A DNA stretch of 64,000 nucleotides from Liolophura sinensis (lineage: Eukaryota > Mollusca > Polyplacophora > Chitonida > Chitonidae): contig NW_027017987.1 of the NCBI RefSeq assembly GCF_032854445.1, positions 62,001-126,000 on the forward strand, read 5' to 3'. Below, piece by piece: positions 38,974 to 50,505 of this stretch. Below the pieces are notes generated by a model that did no database searches, was not told where the DNA came from, and saw nothing but the letters and a program-made list of their open reading frames with translations. Position 1 is the first letter of the stretch. Each line of letters begins with the position of its first letter. The translations under genes and the position numbers were made by a program.

Positions 38974-41900
38974 TTGTGACGAGAAATCGAATGGTGCAAA
39001 CCGCGTTGCTCTCCGACCAATACGTTTGGCTGTAGCGACAATTGAATGATCATTGATGTCATAATCACGTGCCCAGCAAACGGCTCTTACTCCATGGAAA
39101 CCAGGGAAATTTGCAAATTTTTCAACAGTTGCCGATGGCCTGGGCTCAATTCCGCTTCTTTTGGCACCTTTATAATGTGGGTCTGTAGTCAGTTGTACTT
39201 TTTACAGCAGACTGTATCAAGTACCTTGTGTTTTTTAAGTACAAATGGTGTGGTTTTTCTACACGTAGATAAAGACATTGAGATTGTCTTGGACTTAGAA
39301 GTAAGACAATTGCTGGGTGAGTTAAATGCGCTTAGCCAAAAGATTTGAGGTCTTTGGGCTATCGAAGGGCACATAACTTATAGTCAAAAGTTGAATATAG
39401 TAATGACCAGTCGCGATGGTACATAGTACAGTGTAGCCGATTTCAATAACAAAAAGACCAGGCAAAAATGCAAAAGTGGAAAAACTGTTCCAGTGCTGCT
39501 GGTAAGAGGCTAATCCGACGTATTTTGTGACGAGAAATCGAATGGTGCAAACCGCGTTGCTCTCGGACCAATAATTTTGGCTGTAGCGACAATTGAATGA
39601 TCATTGATGTCATACTCACGTGCCCAGCAACGGCTCTTACTCCATGGAAACCAGGGAAATTTGCAATTTTCAACAGCTGCCGATGCCTGGCTCAATTCCG
39701 CATCTTTTGGCACCTTATTAATGTGGGTCTGTGGTCAGTTGTACTTTTTACAGCAGACTGTATCAAGCACCTTGTGTTTTTTATGTACAAATGGTCTGGT
39801 TTTTTCTACACGTAGATAAAGACATTGAGATTGTCTTGGACTTAGAAGTAAGACAATTGTCTGGTGAGTTAAATGCGCTTAGCCCAAAGATTTGACGTCA
39901 TCTGGGCTACCGAAGGGCACATAACTTACAGTCAAAAGTTAAATATAGTAATGACCAGTCGCGATGGTACATAGTACAGTGTAGCCGATTTCAATAACAA
40001 AAAGACCAGGCAAAAATGCAAAAGTGGAAAACTGTTCCAGTGCTGCTGGTAAGAGGCTAATCCGACGTATTTTGTGAAATAAAATCGAATGGTGCAAACC
40101 GCGTTTCTCTCCGACCAATACTTTTGGCTGTAGCGACAATTGAATGATCATTGATGTCATAATCACGTGCCCAGCAACGGCTCTTACTCCATGGAAACCA
40201 GGGAAATTTGTAATTTTCAACAGCTGCCGATGCCTGGCTCAATTCCGCATCTTTTGGCACCTTATTATTGTGGGTCTGTGGTCAGTTGTACTTTTTACAG
40301 CAGACTGTATCAAGTACCTTGTGTTTTTTATGTACAAATGGTCTGGTTTTTCTACACGTAGATAAAGACATTGAGATTGTCTTGGACTTAGAAGTAAGAC
40401 AATTGCTGGGTGAGTTAAATGGGCTGTGCCCAAAGGACTTGTGGTCTTCTAGGTTACCGAAGGGCACATAACTTATAGTCAAAAGTTGAATATAGTAATG
40501 ACCAGTCGCGATGGTACATAGTACAGTGTAGCCGATTTTAATTAACAAAAAGACCAGGCAAAAATCCAAAAGTGGAAAAACTGTTCCAGTGCTGCTGGTA
40601 AGAGGCTAATCCGACGTATTTTGTGACGAGAAATCGAATGGTGCAAACCGCGTTGCTCTCCGACCAATACTTTTGGCTGTAGCGACAATTGAACAATCAT
40701 TGATGTCATAATCACGTGCCCAGCAACGGCTTTTACTCCATGGAAACCAGGGAAATTTGCAATTTTTCAACAGTTGCCGATGCCTGGCTCAATTCCGCAT
40801 CTTGTGGCACCTTATTAATGTGGGTCTGTGGTCAGTTGTACTTTTTACAGCAGACTGTATCAAGTACCTTGTGTTTTTTATGTACAAATGGTGTGGTTTT
40901 TCTACACGTAGATAAAGACAATGAGATTGTCTTGGACTTAGAAGTAAGACAATTGCTGGGTGAGTTAAATGGCCTTGGCCCAAAGATTTGACGTCTTCTG
41001 GGCTACCGAAGGGCACATAACTTATAGTCAAAAGTTGAATATAGTAATGACCAGTGGCGATGGTACATAGTACAGTGTAGCCGATTTCAATTAACAAAAA
41101 GACCAGGCAAAAATGCAAAAGTGGAAAAACTGTTCCAGTGCTGCTGGTAAGAGGCTAATCCGACGTATTTTGTGACGAGAAATCGAATGGTGCAAACTGC
41201 GTTGCTCTCGGACCAATACGTTTGGCTGTAGTTTGGCTGAAGCGACAATTCAATGATCATTGATGTCATAATCACGTGCCCAGCAACGGCTCTTACTCCA
41301 TGGAAACCAGAAAAATTTGCAATTTTTCAACAGCTGCCGATGCCTCGGCACTTGTTGGCACCTTATTAATGTGGGTCTGTGGTCAGTTGTACTTTTTACA
41401 TCAGACTGTATCAAGTACCTTGTGTTTTTTATGTACAAATGGTCTGATTTTTCTACTCGTAGATAAAGACAATGAGATTGTCTTGGACTTAGAAGTAAAA
41501 CAATTGCTGGGTGAGTTAAATGGGCTTAGCCCAAACATTTGACGTCTTCTGGGCTACCGAAGGGCACTTAACTTATAGTCAAAAGTTAAATATAGTAATG
41601 ACCAGTCGCGATGGACATAGTACAGTGTAGCCGATTTCAATTAACAAAAAGACCAGGCAAAAATGCAAAAGTGGAAAAACTGTTCCAGTGCTGCTGGTAA
41701 GAGGCTAATCCGACGTATTTTGTGACGAGAAATCGAATGGTGCAAACCGCGTTGCTCTCGGACCAATACGTTTGGCTGTAGCGACAATTCAATGATCACT
41801 GATGTCATAATCACGTGCCCAGCAACGGCTCTTACTCCATGGAAACCAGGGAAATTTGCAATTTTTCAACAGTTTCCGATGCTTGGCTCAATTCCGCTTC

Positions 41901-43363
41901 TTTTGGCACCTCATTAATGTGGGCCTGTGGTCAGTTGTACTTTTTACAGCAGACTGTATCAAGTACCTTGTGTTTTTTATGTACAAATGGTGTGGTTTTT
42001 CTACACGTAGATAAAGACATTGAGATTGTCTTGGACTTAGAAGTAAGACAATTGCTGGGTGAGTTAAATGCGCTTAGCCAAAAGATTTGACGTCTTCTGG
42101 GCTACCGAAGGGCACATAACTTATAGTCAAAAGTTGAATATAGTAATGACCAGTCGCGATGGTACATAGTACAGTGTAGCCGATTTCAATAACAAAAAGA
42201 CCAGGCAAAAATGCAAAAGTGGAAAAACTGTTCCAGTGCTGCTGATAAGAGGCTAATCCGACGTATTTTGTGACGAGAAATCGAATGGTGCAAACCGCGT
42301 TGCTCTCCGACCAATAATTTTGGCTGTAGCGACAATTGAATGATCATTGATGTCATAATCACGTGCCCAGCAACGGCTCTTACTCCATGGAAACCAGGGA
42401 AATTTGCAATTTTTCACAGCTGCCGATGCCTGGCTCAATTCCGCATCTTTTGGCACCTTATTAATGTGGGCCTGTGGTCAGTTGTACTTTTTACAGCAGA
42501 CTGTATCAAGTACCTTGTGTTTTTTGTGTACAAATGGTGTGGTTTTTCTACACGTAGATAAAGACATTGAGATTGTCTTGGACTTAGAAGTAAGACAATG
42601 CTGGGTGAGTTAAATGGGCTTAGTTGAAAGATTTGACGTCTTCTGGGCTACCGAAGGCACATAACTTATAGTCAAATTTTGAATATAGTAATGACCATTC
42701 GCGATGGTACATAGTACAGTGTAGCCGATTTCAATTAACAAAAAGACCAGGCAAAAATGCAAAAGTGGAAAAACTGTTCAGTGCTGCTGGTTAAGAGGCT
42801 AATCCGACGTATTTTGTGACGAAAAATCGAATGGTGCAACCGCGTTGCTCTCCGAGCAATACGTTTGGCTGTAGCGACAATTGAATGATCATTGATGTCA
42901 TAATCACGTGCCCAGCAACGGCTCTTACTCCATGGAAACCAGGGAAATTTGCAATTTTTCATCAGTTGCCGATGCCTGGCTCAATTCCGCTTCTTTGGCA
43001 CCTATTAATGTGGGTCTGTGGTCAGTTGTACTTTTTACAGCAGACTGTATCAAGCACCTTGTGTTTTTTATGTACAAATGGGTCTGGTTTTTCTACACGT
43101 AGATAAAGACATTGAAATTTTCTTGGACTTAGAAGTAAGACAATTGCTGGGTGAGTTAAATGGGGCTTAGCCCAAACATTTGACGTCTTCTGGGCTACCG
43201 AAGGGCACATAACTTACAGTCAAAAGTTAAATATAGTAATGACCAATTGCGATGGTACATAGTACAGTGTAGCCGATTTCAATTAACAAAAAGACCAGGC
43301 AAAAATGCAAAAGTGGAAAAAACTGTTCCAGTGCTGCTGGTAAGTGGCTAATCCGACCGTATT
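38974..43363 (+). repeat. Eight-monomer block S-G'-D2-H'-K-V-W-X (M72-M79), first copy
   Basis: M72 S, M73 ('catactcacg', 'gcgcttagccc'), M74 D2 ('tttgtaatttt' then 'gggctgtgccc'), M75 H' ('gaacaatcattg'), M76 K-like, M77 V, M78 W and M79 X ('tcatcagttgcc', 'gaaattttcttgg', 'taagtggc'). The same order starts at 45017, offset 6043 bases (11 monomers). The variant 'gaacaatcattg' occurs only in M75 and M86, which supports a direct block duplication. Single-base indels are frequent in M72-M74 and from M78 on. Confidence 0.84.
41170..41719 (+). repeat. Rearranged monomer M76 (11-base duplication, 9-base deletion)
   Basis: This K-like copy has a tandem duplication of 'gtttggctgta' (41220-41230, then 'gtttggctgaa' at 41231-41241). 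It also has a deletion of about nine bases near 41345, where 'gatgcctcggcacttgttgg' replaces the usual sequence between 'gatgcctgg' and 'ggcacc'. A further single base is missing ('gatggacatag'), and the net length is 550. The partner copy M87 lacks both larger changes, so they arose after the block duplicated or are local assembly artefacts. Confidence 0.78.
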
Positions 43364-45016
43364 TTGTGACGAGAAATCGAATGGTGGCAAACCGCGTTGC
43401 TCTCCGACCAATACTTTTGGCTGTAGCGACAATTGAATGATCATTGATGTCATAATTACATGCGTAGCAACGGCTCTTACTCCATGGAAACCAGAAAAAT
43501 TTGCAATTTTTCAACAGTTGCCGATGCCTGGCTCAATTCCGCTTCTTTTGGCACCTTTTTAATGTGGGTCTGTAGTCAGTTGTACTTTTTACAGCAGACT
43601 GTATCAAGTACCTTGTGTTTTTTATGTACAAATGGTGTGGTTTTTCTACACGTAGATAAAGACATTGAGATTGTCTTGGACTTAGAAGTAAGACAATTGC
43701 TGGGTGAGTTAAATGCGCTTAGCCAAAACATTTGAGGTCTTTTGGGCTATCGAAGGGCACATAACTTATAGTCAAAAGTTGAATATAGTAATGACCAGTC
43801 GCGATGGTACATAGTACAGTGTAGCCGATTTCAATTAAAGCAAAAAGACCAGGCAAAAATGCAAAAGTGGAAAAACTGTTCCAAGTGCTGCTGGTAAGAG
43901 GCTAATCCGACGTATTTTGTGACGAGGAAATCGAATGGTGCAAACCGCGTTGCTCTCCGACCAATACTTTTGGCTGTAGGACAATCGAATGATCATTGAT
44001 GTCATAATCACGTGCCCAGCAACGGCTCTTACTCCATGGAAACCAGGGAAATTTGCAATTTTTCAACAGCTGCCGATGCCTGGCTCAATTCCGCATCTTT
44101 TGGCACCTTATTAATGTGGGCCTGTGGTCAGTTGTACTTTTTACAGCAGGACTGTATCAAGTACCTTGTGTTTTTTGTGTACAAATGGTGTGGTTTTTCT
44201 ACACGTAGATAAAGACATTGAGATTGTCTTGGACTTAGAAGTAAGACAATTGCTGGGTGAGTTAAATGGGCTTAGTTGAAAGATTTGAGGTCTTTCTGGG
44301 CTACGAAGGGCACATAACTTATACTCAAATTTTGAATATAGTAATGACCATTCGCGATGGTACATAGTACAGTGTAGCCGATTTCAATTCACAAAAAGAC
44401 CAGGCAAAAATGCAAAAGTGGAAAAAACGTTCCAGTGCTGCTGGTAAGAGGCTAATCCGACGTATTTGTGACGAGAAATCGAATGGTGCAAACCGCGTTG
44501 CTCTCCGACCAATACTTTTGGCTGTAGCGACAATTGAATGATCATTGATGTCATAATCACGTGCCCACCAACGGCTCTTACTCCATGGAAACCAGGGAAA
44601 TTTGCAATTTTTCAACAGCTGCCGATGCCTGGCTCAATTCCTCATCTTTTGGCACCTTATTAATGTGGGTCTGTGGTCCAGTTGTACTTTTTACATCAGA
44701 CTGTATCAAGTACCTTGTGTTTTTTATGTACAAATGGTCTGGTTTTTCTACTCGTAGATAAAGATAATGAGATTGTCTTGGACTTAGAAGTAAGACAATT
44801 GCTGGGTGAGTTAAATGGGCTGAGCCCAAAGATTTGACGTCTTCTGGGCTACCGAAGGGCACATAACTAATAGTCAAAAAGTTAAATATAGTAATGACCA
44901 GTCGCGATGGTACATAGTACAGTGTAGCCGATTTCAATTAACAAAAAGACCAGGCAAAAATTGCAAAAGTGGAAAAACTGTTCCAGTGCTGCTGGTAAGA
45001 GGCTAATCCGACGTAT
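43364..45016 (+). repeat. Monomers M80-M82 (K/S hybrid, W, N)
   Basis: M80 begins as K ('catgcgtagc', 'cagaaaaattt') and becomes S from 'cagttgccg' on ('cctttttaatg', 'tctgtagtcag', 'gcgcttagcc'); the switch lies at about 43500-43520. M81 is W ('gttttttgtgtac', 'ttagttgaaag') and M82 is N ('attcctcatc', 'agataatgag', 'ctaatagtc'). W followed by N recurs at M98-M99. Indels are dense here ('taaagcaaaaag', 'tgtaggacaatc', 'ggtccagttg'). Confidence 0.78.
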
Positions 45017-48000
45017 TTGTGGACGAGAAATCGAATGGTGCAAACCGCGTTGCTCTCCGACCAATACGTTTGGCTGTAGCGACAATTGAATGATCATTGA
45101 TGTCATAATCACGTGCCCAGCAACGGCTCTTACTCCCATGGAAACCAGGGAAATTTGCAATTTTCAACAGTTGCCGATGCCTGCTCAATTCCGCTTCTTT
45201 TGGCACCTTTTTAATGTGGGTCTGTAGTCAGTTGTACTTTTTACAGCAGACTGTATCAAGTACCTTGTGTTTTTTATGTACAAATGGTGTGGTTTTTCTA
45301 CACGTAGATAAAGACATTGAGATTGTCTTGGACTTAGAAGTAAGACAATTGCTGGTGAGTTAAATGCGCTTAGCCAAAAGATTTGAGGTCTTTTGGGCTA
45401 TCGAAGGGCACATAACTTATAGTCAAAAGTTGATATAGTAATTGACCAGTCGCGATGGTACATAGTACAGTGTAGCCGATTTCAATTAACAAAAAGACCA
45501 GGCAAAAATGCAAAAGTGGAAAAAACTGTTCCAGTGCTGCTGGTAAGAGGCTAATCCGACGTATTTTGTGACGAGAAATCGATGGTGCAAACCGCGTTGC
45601 TCTCCGACCTATAATTTTGGCTTGTAGCGACAATTGAATGATCATTGATGTCATACTCACGTGCCCAGCAACGGCTATTACTCCATGGAAACCAGGGAAA
45701 TTTGCAATTTTTCACAGCTGCCGATGCCTGGCTCAATTCCGCATCTTTTGGCACCTATTAATGTGGGTCTGTGGTCAGTTGTACTTTTTACAGCAGACTG
45801 TATCAAGCACCTTGTGTTTTTTATGTACAAATGGTCTGGTTTTTCTACACGTAGATAAAGACATTGAGATTGTCTTGAGACTTAGAAGTAAGGACAATTG
45901 CTGGGTGAGTTAAATGCGCTTAGCCAAAAGATTTGACGTCTTCTGGGCTACCGAAGGGCACATAACTTACAGTCAAAAGTTAAATATAGTAATGACCAGT
46001 CGCGATGGTACATAGTACAGTGTAGCCGATTTCAATTAACAAAAAAGACCAGGCAAAAATGCAAAAGTGGAAAAACTGTTCAGTGCTGCTGGTAAGAGGC
46101 TAATCCGACGTATTTTGTGAAATAAAATCGAATGGTGCAAACCGCGTTTCTCTCCGACCAATACTTTTGGCTGTAGCGACAATTGAATGATCATTGATGT
46201 CATAATCACGTGCCCAGCAAACGGCTCTTACTCCATGGAAACCAGGGAAATTTGTAATTTTTCAACAGCTGCCGATGCCTGGCTCAATCCGCATCTTTTG
46301 GCACCTTATTATTGTGGGTCTGTGGTCAGTTGTACTTTTTACAGCAGACTGTAATCAAGTACCTTGTGTTTTTTATGTACAAATGGTCTGGTTTTTCTAC
46401 ACGTAGATAAAGACATTGAGATTGTCTTGGACTTAGAAGTAAGACAATTGCTGGGTGAGTTAAATGGGCTGTGCCCAAAGATTTGTGGTCTTCTAGGTTA
46501 CCGAAGGGCACATAACTTATAGTCAAAAGTTGAATATAGTAATGACCAGTCGCGATGGTACATAGTACAGTGTAGCCGATTTCAATTAACAAAAAGACCA
46601 GGCAAAAATGCAAAAGTGGAAAAACTGTTCCAGTGCTGCTGGTAAGAGGCTAATCCGACGTATTTTGTGACGAGAAATCGAATGGTGCAAACCGCGTTGC
46701 TCTCCGACCAATACTTTTGGCTGTAGCGACAATTGAACAATCATTGATGTCATAATCACGTGCCCAGCAACGGCTTCTTACTCCATGGAAACCAGGGAAA
46801 TTTGCAATTTTTCAACAGTTGCCGATGCCTGGCTCAATTCCGCATCTTGTTGCACCTTATAATGTGGGTCTGTGGTCAGTTGTACTTTTTACAGCAGACT
46901 GTATCAAGTACCTTGTGTTTTTTATGTACAAATGGTGTGGTTTTTCTACACGTAGATAAGACAATGAGATTGTCTTGGACTTAGAAGTAAGACAATTGCT
47001 GGGTGAGTTAAAATGGCCTTGGCCCAAAGATTTGACGTCTTCTGGGCTACCGAAGGGCACATAACTTATAGTCAAAAGTTGAATATAGTAATGACCAGTG
47101 GCGATGGTACATAGTACAGTGTAGCCGATTTCAATTAACAAAAAGACCAGGCAAAAATGCAAAAGTGGAAAAACTGTTCCAGTGCTGCTGGTAAGAGGCT
47201 AATCCGACGTATTTTGTGACGAGAATCGAATGGTGCAAACTGCGTTGCTCTCGGACCAATACGTTTGGCTGTAGCGACAATTCAATGATCATTGATGTCA
47301 TAATCACGTGCCCAGCAACGGCTCTTACTCCATGGAAACCAGGGAAATTTTGCAATTTTCAACAGCTGCCGATGCCTGGCTCAATTCCCGCATCTTTTGG
47401 CACCTTATTAATGTGGGTCTGTGGTCAGTTGTACTTTTTACATCAGACTGTATCAAGTACCTTGTGTTTTTATGTACAAATGGTGTGGTTTTTCTACTCG
47501 TAGATAAAGACAATGAGATTGTCTTGGACTTAGAAGTAAGACAATTGCTGGGTGAGTTAAATGGGCTTAGCCCAAGATTTGACGTCTTCTGGGCTACCGA
47601 AGGGCACTTAACTTATAGTCAAAAGTTAAATATAGTAATGACCAGTCGCGATGGTACATAGTACAGTGTAGCCGATTTCAATTAACAAAAAGACCAGGCA
47701 AAATGCAAAAGTGGAAAAACTGTTCCAGTGCTGCTGGTAAGAGGCTAATCCGACGTATTTTGTGACGAGAAATCGAATGGTGCAAACTGCGTTGCTCTCC
47801 GACCAATACCGTTTGGCTGTAGCGACAATTCAATGATCACTGATGTCATAATCACGTGCCCAGCAACGGCTCTTACTCCATGGAGAAACCAGGGAAATTT
47901 GCATTTTTCAACAGTTTTCGATGCTTGGCTCAATTCCGCTTCTTTTGGCACCTTATTAATGTGGGCCTGTGGTCAGTTGTACTTTTTACAGCAGACTGTA

Positions 48001-49406
48001 TCAAGTACCTTGTGTTTTTTATGTACAAATTGGTGTGGTTTTTCTACACGTAGATAAAGACATTGAGATTGTCTTGGACTTAGAAGTAAGACAATTGCTG
48101 GGTGAGTTAAATGCGCTTAGCCAAAAGATTTGACGTCCTCTGGGCCTACCGAAGGGCACATAACTTATAGTCAAAAGTTGAATATAGTAATGACCAGTCG
48201 CGATGGTACATAGTACAGTGTAGCCGATTTCAATTAACAAAAAGACCAGGCAAAAATGCAAAAGTGGAAAAACTGTTCAGTGCTGCTGATAAGAGGCTAA
48301 TCCGACGTATTTTGTGACGAGAAATCGAATGGTGCAAACCGGCGTTGCTCTCCGACCAATAATTTTGGCTGTAGTGACAATTGAATGATCATTGATGTCA
48401 TAATCACGTGCCCAGCAACGGCTCTACTCCATGGAAACCAGGGAAATTTGCAATTTTTCAACAGCTGCCGATGCCTGGCTCAATTCCGCATCTTTTGGCA
48501 CTTATTAATGTGGGCCTGTGGTCAGTTGTACTTTTTACAGCAGACTGTATCAAGTACCTTGTGTTTTTTGTGTACAAATGTGTGTTTTTCTACACGTAGA
48601 TAAAGACATTGAGATTGTCTTGGACTTAGAAGTAAGACAATTGCTGGGTGAGTTAATGGGCTTAGTTGAAAGATTTGACGTCTTCTGGGCTACCGAAGGG
48701 CACATAACTTATAGTCAAATTTTGAATATAGTAATGACCATTCGCGATGGTACATAGTACAGTGTAGCCGATTTCAATTAACAAAAAGACCAGGCAAAAA
48801 TGCAAAAGTGGAAAAACTGTTCCAGTGCTGCTGGTAAGAGGCTAATCCGACGTATTTTGTGACGAAAAATCGAATGGTGCAAACCGCGTTGCTCTCCGAG
48901 CAATACGTTTGGCTGTAGCGACAATTGAATGATCATTGATGTCATAATCACGTGCCCAGCAACGGCTCTTACTCCATGGAAACCAGGGAAATTTGCAATT
49001 TTTCATCAGTTGCCGATGCCTGGGCTCAATTCCGCTTCTTTTGGCACCTTATTAATGTGGGTCTGTGGTCAGTTGTACTTTTTACAGCAGACTGTATCAA
49101 GCACCTTGTGTTTTTTATGTACAAATGGTCTGGTTTTTCTACACGTAGATAAAGACATTGAAATTTTCTTGGACTTAGAAGTAAGACAATTGCTGGGTGA
49201 GTTAAATGGGCTTAGCCCAAACATTTGACGTCTTCTGGGCTACCGAAGGGCACATAACTTACAGTCAAAAGTTAAATATAGTAATGACCAATTGCGATGG
49301 TACATAGTACAGTGTAGCCGATTTCAATTAACAAAAAGACCAGGCAAAAATGCAAAAGTGGAAAAACTGTTCCAGTGCTGCTGGTAAGTGGCTAATCCGA
49401 CGTATT
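45017..49406 (+). repeat. Eight-monomer block S-G'-D2-H'-K-V-W-X (M83-M90), second copy
   Basis: Repeats 38974-43363 monomer for monomer: M83 S, M84 'catactcacg', M85 D2, M86 'gaacaatcattg', M87 K-like, M88 V, M89 W and M90 X. Between about 45.0 and 48.7 kb there is roughly one single-base indel per 100 bases or fewer ('gaaatcgatgg', 'gcttgtagcg', 'cttgagactt', 'aaggacaattg', 'ctgttcagtg'). The lengths of neighbouring monomers still sum close to 549 each, which suggests random consensus errors. Confidence 0.82.
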
Positions 49407-49956
49407 TTGTGACGAGAAATCGAATGGTGCAAACCGCGTTGCTCTCCGACCAATACTTTTGGCTGTAGCGACAATTGAATGATCATTGATGTCATAATTA
49501 CATGCGTAGCAACGGCTCTTACTCCATGGAAACCAGAAAAATTTGCAATTTTTCAACAGCTGCCGATGCCTGGCTCAATTCCGCATCTTTTGGCACCTTA
49601 TTAATGTGGGTCTGTGGTCAGTTGTACTTTTTACAGCAGACTGTATCAAGTACCTTGTGTTTTTTATGTACAAATGGTGTGGTTTTTCTACTCGTAGATA
49701 AAGACAATGAGATTGTCTTGGACTTAGAAGTAAGACAATTGCTGGGTGAGTTAAATGGGCTTAGCCCAAACATTTGACGTCTTTCTGGGCTACCGAAGGG
49801 CACTTAACTTATAGTCAAAAGTTAAATATAGTAATGACCAGTCGCGATGGTACATAGTACAGTTTAGCCGATTTCAATTAACAAAAAGACCAGGCAAAAA
49901 TGCAAAAGTGGAAAAACTGTTCCAGTGCTGCTGGTAAGAGGCTAATCCGACGTATT
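49407..49956 (+). repeat. K monomer M91
   Basis: K markers 'catgcgtagc', 'cagaaaaattt' and 'gggcacttaac' are present. It completes the first V-W-X-K four-monomer unit (M88-M91, 47760-49956). Unlike most K copies it has 'acagcagactg' rather than 'acatcagactg'. One T is extra in 'gtctttctggg'. Confidence 0.85.
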
Positions 49957-50505
49957 TTGTGACGAGAAATCGAATGGTGCAAACCGCGTTGCTCTCCGAC
50001 CAATAATTTTGGCTGTAGCGACAATTCAATGATCACTGATGTCATAATCACGTGCCCAGCAACGGCTCTTACTCCATGGAAACCAGGGAAATTTGCAATT
50101 TTTCAACAGTTTCCGATGCTTGGCTCAATTCCGCTTCTTTTGGCACCTTATTAATGTGGGCCTGTGGTCAGTTGTACTTTTTACAGCAGACTGTATCAAG
50201 TACCTTGTGTTTTTTATGTACAAATGGTGTGGTTTTTCTACACGTAGATAAAGACATTGAGATTGTCTTGGACTTAGAAGTAAGACAATTGCTGGGTGAG
50301 TTAAATGGGCTTAGTTGAAAGATTTGACGTCTTCTGGGCTACCGAAGGGCACATAACTTATAGTCAAAAGTTGAATATAGTAATGACCATTGGCGATGGT
50401 ACATAGTACAGTGTAGCCGATTTCAATTAACAAAAAGACCAGGCAAAAATGCAAAAGTGGAAAAACTGTTCCAGTGCTGCTGTTAAGAGGCTAATCCGAC
50501 GTATT

